This document shows positions 7,346 to 16,301 of a stretch of DNA of 64,000 nt, one piece after another (positions within the stretch are counted from its first letter, which is position 1; every line of letters starts with the position of its first letter). Location of the stretch: the NCBI GenBank assembly GCA_011525695.1, contig WYBX01000115.1, forward strand, positions 1-64,000, written 5' to 3'. A program made the position numbers and the translations under genes. This stretch comes from Verrucomicrobiia bacterium (GTDB taxonomy: Bacteria; Verrucomicrobiota; Verrucomicrobiia; Opitutales; Opitutaceae). A model generated the notes under the pieces. It did not search any database, was not told where the DNA came from, and was given only the letters and a program-made list of their open reading frames with translations.

Positions 7346-7704
7346 ACCTGGCGTCGGAATGTACAACGTACCTGGAGGGCCGTTCCTCCATGTACGAGCA
7401 TCGTATTTGGAGGGCCGTGCTCCGTCACGGCCACGAAGTTCCATCGGCTTCGCAATCGGAATTTTCGGTTCGATTGTGGACGCCACGGAGGGCGTCCCTC
7501 CATGTCGGAGCGTCGTATTCGGAGGGCCGATGTACGAGCGTCGTATTTGGAGGGCCGTGCTCCGTCACGGCCACCAAGATGTCCCGAAGAGCGTGAGGAG
7601 GTCTCTCATGGGCATCCCGGACCCCGTCTGTCTTCAGTTGCGGTCAAGACCCGACGCAGGAACAACACTCTGAGGCTCGACGCAGGAAAACGGGAAATAT
7701 TGCG
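7346..7704. repeat. intergenic palindromic repeats with a 44-bp direct repeat
   Basis: This 359-bp gap holds no convincing gene. TGTACGAGCATCGTATTTGG and the following bases (7391-7434) recur at 7531-7574 with one mismatch, and a shortened copy lies at 7503-7530. Each full copy contains the hairpin GGCCGTG...CACGGCC. Another hairpin, GGACGCC...GGGCGTCC, lies at 7479-7497. Confidence 0.8.
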
Positions 7705-8934
7705 ATGAGCGAGAACGATGAAAATCATCGCGAAGTGGCGCGTTCTGGCTCGAGAATGACTCCGCCAGCGAAAATGAACACACCGTCTGTTGCGACAGCA
7801 GGAGCGCGCGCCTGCATCGAATCCGTGCTCCGGGGACACTCTCCGGCACGCTTCGTCTACGCGCCGAACTACTGGCAATGGTTCACCCATCACCGCAACC
7901 ACGGGCTCCTGCCGGAGGAGCTTCGCGACTGCGATTCGCAGCTCGAACTCATCCGCCGGCTCGGGCTCGATGTTTTCAGCCGGAATCTCTACTGCGATCC
8001 GACCCGTTGCTGGTTCGGCGGGCTTGCCGCAGCAGTCTGGACAGACGTGGACGTCGAGGTGGCCCGCCGGACCGAGGGGCGCGATATCATCAATGAAATC
8101 ACCTATCGAACGCCACGCGGTGTATTGACGGAGCGGCTGCGGTTCGTGTTTTCGGAATCCACGCTGGTGCAGGAGAAATTCCTGCTGGACGATTTCGAGA
8201 CGCAGCTCGACGCCTTCGATGCGCTCGTGCGGGGCCGGCGCTGGAAGTTCAGGCGGGAGCGCTTCGAGGGCTGGCAGCGCGAAGTCGGTGACGACGGGCT
8301 CGTCAACGCCGGCGAGCTCTACAGTCCGCTCAAGCTGCTGCACCTCGCGGCCGGCGCCGACAACGCGGTCTACCTGCTGGAGGACCATCCCGAGCGCTGT
8401 CGCGAGTGGATGGCATGGCATGAGGAGGTCCAGCTGGATCTTGTCCGCCAGATGCTGGCGGCCGGAGTTCCTGCGATGATGGCCATGGACAATCTCGACG
8501 CGGCCTTTCATTCGCCGCGCTACATCGAGCGGTGTTCCGCCGGCTTTTACGAGCGGGCGAGCCGGCTCTGCCGCGAGGCGGGCAGCGTCTTCTTCATCCA
8601 TGCCTGTGGACGGCAGCGGGCCATCCTGCCACTCATGGCATCGCTCGGCGTCGGCGGACTGGAGGGCGTGGCGTTCCCGCCGCTGGGCGACGTGGAACTT
8701 GACGAGGCGATGCGGCTGGCGGGTGATTGCATGATCCTCACCGGGGGCATCAGTGCGATGGAAACCGAGAAATTCAGGACCCGCGACGAGGTCTTCCGCT
8801 ACACGGAAAACCTCCTGCGGCGGCTCACCCCCTGGCGGCACCGCTTCATGCTCTCGGCGAGCTGCAACACCTCCATCCGGACGCCCTGGCCGGTGCTGCA
8901 ATGGTTCCGCGATGCCTGGCTGGAATTTCAATGA
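7705..8934 (+). CDS. uroporphyrinogen decarboxylase (MtaA-like) family protein 1
   Basis: A 409-residue TIM-barrel protein of the UroD/MtaA family. MtaA-type members move methyl groups from corrinoid proteins to a thiol and bind zinc through H-x-C...C. Here H299 and C301 (IHACGR) and C387 (SASCNTS) fit that pattern. The protein is longer than canonical MtaA (about 340). The first 20-25 residues look non-conserved, and ATGs at 7756 and 7774 are alternatives. It precedes the SSS transporter gene by 61 bp. In a bacterium without coenzyme M the acceptor could be tetrahydrofolate, homocysteine or an unknown thiol; this is not decided by sequence. Confidence 0.8.
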   Translation: MSENDENHREVARSGSRMTPPAKMNTPSVATAGARACIESVLRGHSPARFVYAPNYWQWFTHHRNHGLLPEELRDCDSQLELIRRLGLDVFSRNLYCDPTRCWFGGLAAAVWTDVDVEVARRTEGRDIINEITYRTPRGVLTERLRFVFSESTLVQEKFLLDDFETQLDAFDALVRGRRWKFRRERFEGWQREVGDDGLVNAGELYSPLKLLHLAAGADNAVYLLEDHPERCREWMAWHEEVQLDLVRQMLAAGVPAMMAMDNLDAAFHSPRYIERCSAGFYERASRLCREAGSVFFIHACGRQRAILPLMASLGVGGLEGVAFPPLGDVELDEAMRLAGDCMILTGGISAMETEKFRTRDEVFRYTENLLRRLTPWRHRFMLSASCNTSIRTPWPVLQWFRDAWLEFQ

Positions 8935-8995
8935 TGAAACGTATTGATGCCATTACCCGCGCCCTGACCACCGCGGAACGGAAAGGGACCAGCTG

Positions 8996-10696
8996 ATGAC
9001 CGGCGAAACCGTGGCGGTATTCTCACGACTGGATTGGATCGTGCTGCTCGGATACTTCGTGGGGATCACTGTCTTTGGCCTCTGGATATCACGGCGGGTC
9101 AAGAGCAGCGGGAGTTATTTTCTCGGTGATCGCCGGCTGCCGTGGTGGATCATGGTTGGCCAGTCGTTCGGCACCGGCACCAATGCGGAGAATCCCGTCG
9201 CCCAGACGGGGGCCAGCTTTGGCGGCGGCTTTGCCACCATCTGGTACCAATGGAAGAACATGCTGGTGACGCCCTTCTACTGGTTGATGGCTCCCTGGTA
9301 CCGCCGGAGCGAGCGGACCACGGTGGCCGAGATGATCGAGGATCGGTACGGCCGGGCGATGGCACTGTTGTACACGGTCTTTGCGATCGCCTTTTTCGTC
9401 TTCATCCAGGGCGCGATGCTCAAGGGGGCCGGCAAGATCATTTCGGTGGCCACGGGCGGCGAGATCATCAGTCCCAACGGCGTCGTGCTGGCGATGACAG
9501 TCGCCTTCATTCTCTACAGTTTCTTCGGCGGGTTGATTGCCTCCGCCTATACGGACTTCATCCAGGGCCTGCTTATCATTGTGCTGTCGTTCATGCTGAT
9601 TCCGGCCGGTCTCTCGGCGGTCGGTGGGTTGCACGCCATGCGCGAAGCGCTCCCGGCGAATTTCTTTGAACTGCACAACGAAGCGAGCGGACTCGGTGTA
9701 TTCACGATTGCCATGCTGGCGATCAACGGGGTCGTGGGCATCACCGCGATGCCGCATACGCTCGCCATGAACGCGACGGGCAGGTCCGAACGTGCGGGCC
9801 GCGTCGGCCAGACCTACGGGTCGCTGGTGAAACGATTCTGCACCATTGGGTGGGCTTTCACCGGGCTGATTGTGGCGGCCCTGGTCATCAAGCATGGCGC
9901 AACGCTGCCGGATGCCGAGCACGCCTTCGGCTACGCCGCGCTGCATCTGCTCGAGCCGGGATTCATCGGACTCATGGTCGCCTGCGTGCTGGCGGCGAAC
10001 ATGTCCAGCTGCTCCAATTTCATGGTCAACACCGGCGCCCTGTTCACCCGGAACATCTACAAGGCCTATCTCCGCCCCGCGGCGGACGACCGCCGGCTCC
10101 TGTGGGTGGGACGGATCTCCGGCCTGAGCCTGACGATTCTGGGTGTGCTTTTCGCCCTCATGGTCGACCAGGTGTTGCAGGCCTTCCTGTTCACCGAGAC
10201 CATCGCGGCGCTGATGGGCATCATGTTTCTGGGCGGGATTCTCTGGAAACGTGCCAACCGACAGGGTGCGTTCGCGGCCACGCTGGGCTCGTTCGCGGCC
10301 TACTATGCCGTCAACGCTGCGCAGACCGGCCAGCTGCGGCTCGTCTATACCTGGCAACCGGCCCCCTTTGCCTGGGCGATGCTGGCCGGGACAGCGGCAT
10401 TCGTGATTGTGAGCCTGCTCACGAGGCCCGAGGATCGGGAGCGGATTGACGCCTTCTTCGACCGGATGCGGCATTCGACCGATTCAGAGGGTTTGCCGGG
10501 GGACGCAGCCAAGCCGCTGGCCGCCTCGTGCGGCCAGGACTTGATCCTGCTGGATTTGCCAGGATGGCGGGAGAAGGCGCGCTGGAGCAATTTCTGGTCG
10601 CGCTACCGCGAGGACCTGGTCGGATTCGGGCTCGCATGGCTCACGGTGGGATTGCTGATCGGTCTCGCCTGGGGGCTCATGCAACTGGGCCGGTGA
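8996..10696 (+). CDS. sodium:solute symporter (SSS family)
   Basis: A 566-residue integral membrane protein of the SSS family with about 13 hydrophobic segments. An N-terminal SGSYFLGDRRLPWW signature is followed by SFGTGTNAENPV in the second core segment. Segments with G-rich motifs such as FFGGLIASAYTDFIQG follow. The end (about 480-530) is a hydrophilic loop before two more segments. SSS transporters import sugars, acids or amines with sodium. Substrate cannot be read from sequence; the neighbours suggest the methylated growth substrate or a sugar. GAAAGGGA lies about 9 bp before the ATG. It is followed after 47 bp by a second UroD-like gene, so cotranscription is likely. Confidence 0.9.
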   Translation: MTGETVAVFSRLDWIVLLGYFVGITVFGLWISRRVKSSGSYFLGDRRLPWWIMVGQSFGTGTNAENPVAQTGASFGGGFATIWYQWKNMLVTPFYWLMAPWYRRSERTTVAEMIEDRYGRAMALLYTVFAIAFFVFIQGAMLKGAGKIISVATGGEIISPNGVVLAMTVAFILYSFFGGLIASAYTDFIQGLLIIVLSFMLIPAGLSAVGGLHAMREALPANFFELHNEASGLGVFTIAMLAINGVVGITAMPHTLAMNATGRSERAGRVGQTYGSLVKRFCTIGWAFTGLIVAALVIKHGATLPDAEHAFGYAALHLLEPGFIGLMVACVLAANMSSCSNFMVNTGALFTRNIYKAYLRPAADDRRLLWVGRISGLSLTILGVLFALMVDQVLQAFLFTETIAALMGIMFLGGILWKRANRQGAFAATLGSFAAYYAVNAAQTGQLRLVYTWQPAPFAWAMLAGTAAFVIVSLLTRPEDRERIDAFFDRMRHSTDSEGLPGDAAKPLAASCGQDLILLDLPGWREKARWSNFWSRYREDLVGFGLAWLTVGLLIGLAWGLMQLGR

Positions 10697-10743
10697 GATT
10701 CGCTTTCTGCCATGAGCTATCGTGAACTCCGTTGCGACGACCA

Positions 10744-11910
10744 ATGAACCCGTGGCGCCATGCGGTCTGGAGTGAACAGCTCTGCGCGCTACGCGCGGAG
10801 CCGCTGGAATTCTGTCCGCGATTCCCGGAAATCGCGGCCCGCTGGGAGCGCTGGTGGAACTTCTCCGCCGAAAGGCCGCTGCTAATCGCCGCCGCCCCGA
10901 CCGGCGCCGGTATTTATCGCGGCAAGGCATTTCATTTGATCGACCGTCCGGTGGAATGGCTCGCCGCCCAGCGGCTCCAGCTGGAGCATACCCACTTTGT
11001 CGCCGATACGCTGCCCCGCATCCGGGCCGACATCGGACCGGTCTCGATTGCGGCGTTTCTCGGTGCACCGCTCACCCTCTCGGAACCCGAACAGACCTCC
11101 TGGCAGGAACCGATCATCACCGATTGGGACAACCCGCCCAACCTGGCATTCGATCCGGAGAACCCTTGGCTCCGGCGCGTGATGTCGCTGCTTGCGATAA
11201 TAGCCGACGACGCTCGTGGACGGTATGTGGTCTGCACGCCGGATCTGACGGGGGCGATCGACACGCTCGTCAACCTGCGCGGGCCGGACCGGATGTGTCT
11301 GGACCTGTTTGACCATCGGGACGCGGTGATGGCGGCGGCGGAGAAGATCATGGATGCCTGGGGGCCGATATATACGCGGATCATGGAAACGGTGCTGGGC
11401 CATGGAGCGGCCATCACGCAATGGCTGGCCTGCTGGTCGGACCGGCCTTTCACGATTCCGACATGTGACTTCACTGCGTTGATTGGGCCCGATGACTTTC
11501 GCGAATGCTGCCTGCCCTCGCTGCGGCGGCAGGCGGCGATTGCCGGCCGGCTGCTATTCCACCTCGACGGACCGCAGGCGGCCCGCCACGCCCCGGCACT
11601 GGCGGCGGAACCATCGATTACCGCGGTGCAATATACCCCCGGTGCTGGCACGCCATCGGCACTGGCACAAATCGATTTGCTGCGGAGCCTCCAAGCCGCC
11701 GGCAAGCCGGTGCTCGTGATCGCGCCGAAGCACGAGGTTGCCGAGCTCGCGCGACAGCTCGATTCGCGGGCCACGGCGATTCTTGTCGAGGACCGGTTGA
11801 CGCCGACGGAGGCGGACGAACTCGCCGGGATTGTCGCAGCCCGGGTGGCGCCGTCGGAGTCTTTTTCCAATTGTCCGGCCGTGCATTCTTTGGCCGGCAG
11901 GCCCGAATGA
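10744..11910 (+). CDS. uroporphyrinogen decarboxylase-like protein 2 (zinc motif absent)
   Basis: A 388-residue protein with the barrel pattern of the UroD family, similar to those annotated as trimethylamine corrinoid protein 2. The usual H-x-C zinc motif is replaced by FHLDGPQAARH. A GxGTP segment (YTPGAGTPS) follows. A conserved WSDRPFTIPTCDF block precedes it. This suggests a methyltransferase-like role without the canonical zinc site, or a different ligand set. The ATG at 10744 is preferred over a TTG at 10732. It sits between the SSS transporter and the GH2 gene, with short gaps on both sides (47 and 46 bp). Confidence 0.65.
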   Translation: MNPWRHAVWSEQLCALRAEPLEFCPRFPEIAARWERWWNFSAERPLLIAAAPTGAGIYRGKAFHLIDRPVEWLAAQRLQLEHTHFVADTLPRIRADIGPVSIAAFLGAPLTLSEPEQTSWQEPIITDWDNPPNLAFDPENPWLRRVMSLLAIIADDARGRYVVCTPDLTGAIDTLVNLRGPDRMCLDLFDHRDAVMAAAEKIMDAWGPIYTRIMETVLGHGAAITQWLACWSDRPFTIPTCDFTALIGPDDFRECCLPSLRRQAAIAGRLLFHLDGPQAARHAPALAAEPSITAVQYTPGAGTPSALAQIDLLRSLQAAGKPVLVIAPKHEVAELARQLDSRATAILVEDRLTPTEADELAGIVAARVAPSESFSNCPAVHSLAGRPE

Positions 11911-11956
11911 AGGGCGTAACGTGGAACCCCTGGTGCGAGCCGATGCAGCTTTCATC

Positions 11957-14900
11957 ATGAGCGGAGTCGAACAAACTTACCTCCCGGGCACGATCCGGAG
12001 GACGATATTCCTGGCTGTCGCGCTGTCCTGCGCCGGGCTTTCGCCGGCCGTGGCGTTTGTCCCTCCGGACCGCGACCCGCAGTGGCAGGTTTCCCTCAAT
12101 GGTGCGTGGGCCTTCCAGCTGAACGGTCCCGCGGCGGAGTTCATCCAGCCGGATTTCGACGATTCGGCCTGGGACCGGATCAGGGTGCCGGGGAATTGGG
12201 AGACGCAGGGATTCGAGGAGCCGATCTACCGGGAGCCACGCTTAGGGCAGGGGCTCTATCGCCGAAAGTTCGAAGTCCCCGCTGCGTGGCGGGACCGGCG
12301 GATCCTCCTTCGTTTCGAGGGGGTGCTTTTCGGATACGAATGTTGGCTCAACGGAGCGCGCGTCGGGAGCTTCGAGAGTAGCTTCAACCGCTGCGATTTC
12401 GATGTGACGCCGCTCGTGAAGCCCGGCGCGGCAAACACCCTGGCGGTGCGGGTCTACCGGCGGTTCCCGGGCTGGCAGTTCGACACGAACGACGACTGGG
12501 CGCTTTCGGGGATTTACCGCGATGTCACGCTCTTCTCCGTTCCGGCGACGCACATTCAGGACTACACCGTGGTGACCACCCTGGATGCCTCCGGCAACGG
12601 GGCGAAGGTCCGGTGCGACCTCAATCTGGTCACGGCTGCCGACGGGCAATCCGAGGTGACGATTGTGGGGACGCTGCTGGATCCCGATGGCCGGGTGGCT
12701 GGCGGATTTGAGACCAGCGCGGAATTTTCCGGCCCTACGGCCGCGGCTTCAGCTTCGATCCGGCTGCCAGACCCGTTGCTCTGGACGGCCGAGACGCCCG
12801 AGCTCTACACCTTGAGCCTGGAATTGCGGCTGGGCGGCCAGGCAATTCACACGACGCGCTGCAGCGTGGGCATCCGCCAGTTGTCGATCGATGGCGATGT
12901 CCTGAAGCTCAATGGCGTGGCGATCAAGCTGCGGGGCGTGAACCATCACGATCTCCATCCGGAGGTCGGCCGCGCCATGACCACGGAACACTACACGCGG
13001 GACGTCAAACTCATGAAGCGGGGCAACATCAATGCCCTGCGCACGTCGCACTATCCGCCGGCCCCGGCACTGCTGGACGTCTGCGACCGGCTGGGAATTT
13101 ACGTGATCGACGAGGTGCCTTTCGGGTTCGGCGACCGGAACCTCACCGATCCGTCTTACCGGGACATTCTCCTGCGACGGGCCGAGGCGACGGTGGCGCG
13201 GGACAGGAACCATCCGTGCGTGCTGATCTGGAGCGTCGGGAACGAAAATCCGATCACGCCCCTGGTCGTGGCGACGGCGCAGCGGGTGCAGGCGCTCGAT
13301 CCGAACCGTTATCGCTTGTTGCCAGGCGCCCAGATGGATCGCGGCAAACCGGCGCCGGCGGATGCGGATTTGACGGAGTTGGCGGAGAAAACGCCCTTCG
13401 TTTACAATCTCCCCGACGGCATCGAGATCCTGGCGCCGCACTATCCCTATGCCGTCCGGGTCCCGGGCCGGAGCCGCACAATCAATCTCACGGACCTCGC
13501 GAGCAATTCCGATATCAGATCCCCTGTAATCATTACCGAATACAACCACGCGCTCGGGAATGCGTTCGAAGGACTCGAGGAGCGCTGGGAAATCATCCAG
13601 CGCGAGCCGCGATTTGGCGGCGGGTTCATCTGGCATTTTCAGGATCAGGGACTCGTGCGGAAGGTGCCGGCCGGCGCGTTTCCGGGCCTCCCGCAGGCGC
13701 TCGACGAAGCGCCCATGGCGATCGACGACATCAGCGTGAACGTCTGGCTTTCCGAATCCCTTGTGCTGGACGGCGGCGGCGACCGCGGCCAGGACGGCAT
13801 CGTGTATGCGGATCGATTTCCGCAGCCGGATTACTGGCTCACCCGTAAGGTATACTCCCCGATTGTGATTCCCGTTGATCGCGTGAGCATCCGGCCGGGC
13901 GCCCAAAGCGTCGAATTGCCGGTGGAGAACCGATATGATTTCACCAATCTGGCCCAGGTGGCGGCGGCCTGGCGGATTACGGTGGATGGCGCGAAACAGG
14001 AACGACAGCCGCTGAAGATTGCACTGGCTCCGCGGACAACCGGAAGGTTCCGCCTCGATCTGGCGCTGCCGGCGGATCTGGGGAACCGTGAAGCGGTATT
14101 GGGCCTCGCCTTTCACGACGCGAAGGGTCGTGCGGTCTACGAAAAAGCCATCCGCCTGCTGCCCGGGGGCAGGAAGCCGAATCTGGCCGCCCGGCTCGAG
14201 CGACGTGGCGGAGTTCCGCTGCAGACGGAGCAGCGGGGCGGAATGACGCGGGTGATGCATCCACTGTTCGAACTGCGCGTGGAGGACGCGACGGGACGCA
14301 TTTCCCTCCAGCGTCCGGGTGAGGCGGGTGCGATGCTCGACGGACCGATCGTGCGTGTCGGGCGGAAGGCCACGATGGCTGAGATCAGGAACTATCCACC
14401 GGAGAATCGATTCTGGGAAAAGTATCTGCTGACGGACGCCCGCCTGCGCAAACAGGAAGTGATCGCGCAGGATGACAAGGTCCTGATCCACGCGGTCCGG
14501 GAGTTTCCGCGCGCGGATGCCGGACACACGGGCGAGTTCATCGAGGCGGATGTGACCTTCACGGTTTGGCCGCAAGGCTGGATCGATGTGGCGTTCGCCC
14601 TGACCCCGCGGAATGCCACCGAGCACTTCCTCGAGTTGGGCCTTGGCGTCGCCTTGCCGCGCGAGCAGCGGCACCTCACCTGGCTTGGCCAGGGACCGTA
14701 TGCCGGCTACTGGCACCAGAACGAAGGCAACGAGCGGGGGACCTGGCACATTTTTCCGCGGCCGATCGAGGATCCGGAAGGACGGCTTTATCCCGGCAAT
14801 CGCGAGGGAGTGGATTTGGCGGCGGTGACCACTGCAGCGGGCGAGGGGATGGGAGTGCTGGCGGAATCGGCGACGGTTTCGCTCGAAGACACGGGCGAGG

Positions 14901-15088
14901 GAATGATCTTCAGCCAGGTGGTGATCTCAGCGGGGCGCGGCAACAAGACCGGCGGCATGATGACGCTGCACCCGATTCCGGCCGCCGGGGTTGGGACGGT
15001 CAAAGGCGCGTTTCGGATCGTCCCCCTGGAAAAGCAGTGGGCGGAGCCGTTCGCGACGCTGCTGCAGCCGGCGTTCGTGGAGCGATAG
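11957..15088 (+). CDS. exported GH2 glycoside hydrolase (beta-galactosidase type)
   Basis: A 1043-residue GH2 enzyme. An N-terminal signal peptide (RRTIFLAVALSCAGLSPAVA, about 15-34) precedes a sugar-binding jelly-roll, an Ig-like domain and the TIM barrel. The acid/base is E430 in WSVGNENP and the nucleophile is E528 in IITEYNHA. RTSHYPP is the typical barrel motif. The C-terminal 280 residues match the beta-galactosidase small-chain domain. Family members cleave terminal beta-galactosides in the periplasm. The ATG at 11957 is chosen because the signal peptide starts there; the open frame extends to 11831. It ties the methyl-transfer locus to carbohydrate breakdown, for example of O-methylated galactose polymers (inference). 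Confidence 0.92.
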   Translation: MSGVEQTYLPGTIRRTIFLAVALSCAGLSPAVAFVPPDRDPQWQVSLNGAWAFQLNGPAAEFIQPDFDDSAWDRIRVPGNWETQGFEEPIYREPRLGQGLYRRKFEVPAAWRDRRILLRFEGVLFGYECWLNGARVGSFESSFNRCDFDVTPLVKPGAANTLAVRVYRRFPGWQFDTNDDWALSGIYRDVTLFSVPATHIQDYTVVTTLDASGNGAKVRCDLNLVTAADGQSEVTIVGTLLDPDGRVAGGFETSAEFSGPTAAASASIRLPDPLLWTAETPELYTLSLELRLGGQAIHTTRCSVGIRQLSIDGDVLKLNGVAIKLRGVNHHDLHPEVGRAMTTEHYTRDVKLMKRGNINALRTSHYPPAPALLDVCDRLGIYVIDEVPFGFGDRNLTDPSYRDILLRRAEATVARDRNHPCVLIWSVGNENPITPLVVATAQRVQALDPNRYRLLPGAQMDRGKPAPADADLTELAEKTPFVYNLPDGIEILAPHYPYAVRVPGRSRTINLTDLASNSDIRSPVIITEYNHALGNAFEGLEERWEIIQREPRFGGGFIWHFQDQGLVRKVPAGAFPGLPQALDEAPMAIDDISVNVWLSESLVLDGGGDRGQDGIVYADRFPQPDYWLTRKVYSPIVIPVDRVSIRPGAQSVELPVENRYDFTNLAQVAAAWRITVDGAKQERQPLKIALAPRTTGRFRLDLALPADLGNREAVLGLAFHDAKGRAVYEKAIRLLPGGRKPNLAARLERRGGVPLQTEQRGGMTRVMHPLFELRVEDATGRISLQRPGEAGAMLDGPIVRVGRKATMAEIRNYPPENRFWEKYLLTDARLRKQEVIAQDDKVLIHAVREFPRADAGHTGEFIEADVTFTVWPQGWIDVAFALTPRNATEHFLELGLGVALPREQRHLTWLGQGPYAGYWHQNEGNERGTWHIFPRPIEDPEGRLYPGNREGVDLAAVTTAAGEGMGVLAESATVSLEDTGEGMIFSQVVISAGRGNKTGGMMTLHPIPAAGVGTVKGAFRIVPLEKQWAEPFATLLQPAFVER

Positions 15089-15162
15089 CCCACATCTTTA
15101 CCCCCGCGGCAACCGCATACCGCGGCACGTTGGCCGCAACCCAAGTTCAACCCAGGCAAATA

Positions 15163-15229
15163 GCCGCAAAAGGCTCAAGATGCGCAAGAAATCCAACTCC
15201 TCTTTGCGCCTCCTGCGCATTCTTGCGGC
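15163..15229. repeat. 67-bp imperfect inverted repeat with GCGCAAG units
   Basis: GCCGCAAAAGGC... at 15163 pairs imperfectly with ...ATTCTTGCGGC ending at 15229; both arms hold ATGCGCAAG-like units. It lies in the 247-bp gap after the GH2 gene and could fold into a transcript hairpin. No T-tract follows, so I do not call it a terminator. Confidence 0.65.
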
Positions 15230-15335
15230 CATCAGAATCGTCGCGAGCTTGCACTAAGCGAATCGATACTGGCACCTGTCTCCTGAAAGCCGAAGAGGTA
15301 TCGCTTTTTCGATCCTAATGCGGGGCTAGCTCATC

Positions 15336-16301
15336 ATGAAAATTCCATTCACACCGGCCGTCTATGAAAACGCCGCGCGATTCACGGGCCGCAGCCCGTG
15401 GGAAGTCTCGCGGGATCCCGAACTGCTCCACGCCGGGCATCGTGCTGCGTATCTCGAATACCGACACCAGCCGATCGCGGTTGGCATCGACATCTACACG
15501 CTCGAGGCCGAGGCCTACGGCGCCGTGGTCGAGAAGCCGGTGGGCAATGGGATCCCCGCGGTGCATGAGCCGCTGATTTCCACGATCGAGGAGGCGGTCG
15601 GGCTTCCGCCCTTTGACCCGGCGCGTGATGGCCGGATTGCGATGGTGATTGCCGCCGGCCAGCGGCTGAAGGCGGAGTTTCCCGAAGCCGACGTGCGGAT
15701 TCCCGTGGCCGGCCCGTTCTCGCTGGCATTCAATCTTCGCGGCATCAACGGGCTTTGCGAGGACGTGGCCCTGCTGCCCGAGGAGACGGCCCGCGCGCTG
15801 ATGCACCTGGCTGAAAACCAGGGGCCTTTCTGCCGGGCCGTGGCCGACGCCGGGCTCGACATCGCGTTCTTCGAATCGGCCGCCGCCCCGCCCATCCTCT
15901 CACCGCGGCAGTTCCGGGAACTCGAGCTGCCGGCGTTGCGGCGAATCCTGGAAATTGCGGCGGATTGTGTCGGACACCCGCTGCCTTGCATCATGGGCGG
16001 CAACACGTACCCGATTCTCGGCGAGTTGTTGTCCACCGGGACGACCTTTCTTGTGAGCAATCCGGAGACGGATCAACGGTCCTTCGTCGAGGCGGTTTCC
16101 CGCACCCATCCGCACGTGAAGGTGCGCGTGAACATGGAATCCGGGATCGTGGCCGGCAGCGACATGGAGCGGATCTATCGCGAAATCGATCGAATCCTGG
16201 AATTCGCCGGCGGACGTCCCAACTGCCTGCTCGGCACCGGCGCGCTGCCGTACGAGACGCCACCGGAGAATGTCCGGCTGATCAGGGAATACCTTGCGTG
16301 A
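15336..16301 (+). CDS. uroporphyrinogen decarboxylase-like protein 3 (zinc motif absent)
   Basis: A 321-residue UroD/MtaA-fold protein (full family length). It has the VRIPVAGPFSLAFNLRG barrel segment and the C-terminal NCLLGTGALPYETPPENV block. At the position where MtaA proteins have H-x-C it reads CIMGGNTYPIL, so the zinc site is not canonical. Probably a methyltransferase-related protein or a partner of the others in the locus. It follows the GH2 gene after 247 bp with its own possible promoter. It is the last + strand gene of the methyl-transfer locus. Confidence 0.7.
   Translation: MKIPFTPAVYENAARFTGRSPWEVSRDPELLHAGHRAAYLEYRHQPIAVGIDIYTLEAEAYGAVVEKPVGNGIPAVHEPLISTIEEAVGLPPFDPARDGRIAMVIAAGQRLKAEFPEADVRIPVAGPFSLAFNLRGINGLCEDVALLPEETARALMHLAENQGPFCRAVADAGLDIAFFESAAAPPILSPRQFRELELPALRRILEIAADCVGHPLPCIMGGNTYPILGELLSTGTTFLVSNPETDQRSFVEAVSRTHPHVKVRVNMESGIVAGSDMERIYREIDRILEFAGGRPNCLLGTGALPYETPPENVRLIREYLA

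Noticed and set aside
12749..14749. 666-residue antisense frame in the GH2 gene
   Set aside because: Shadow; sense strand has both GH2 catalytic glutamates.
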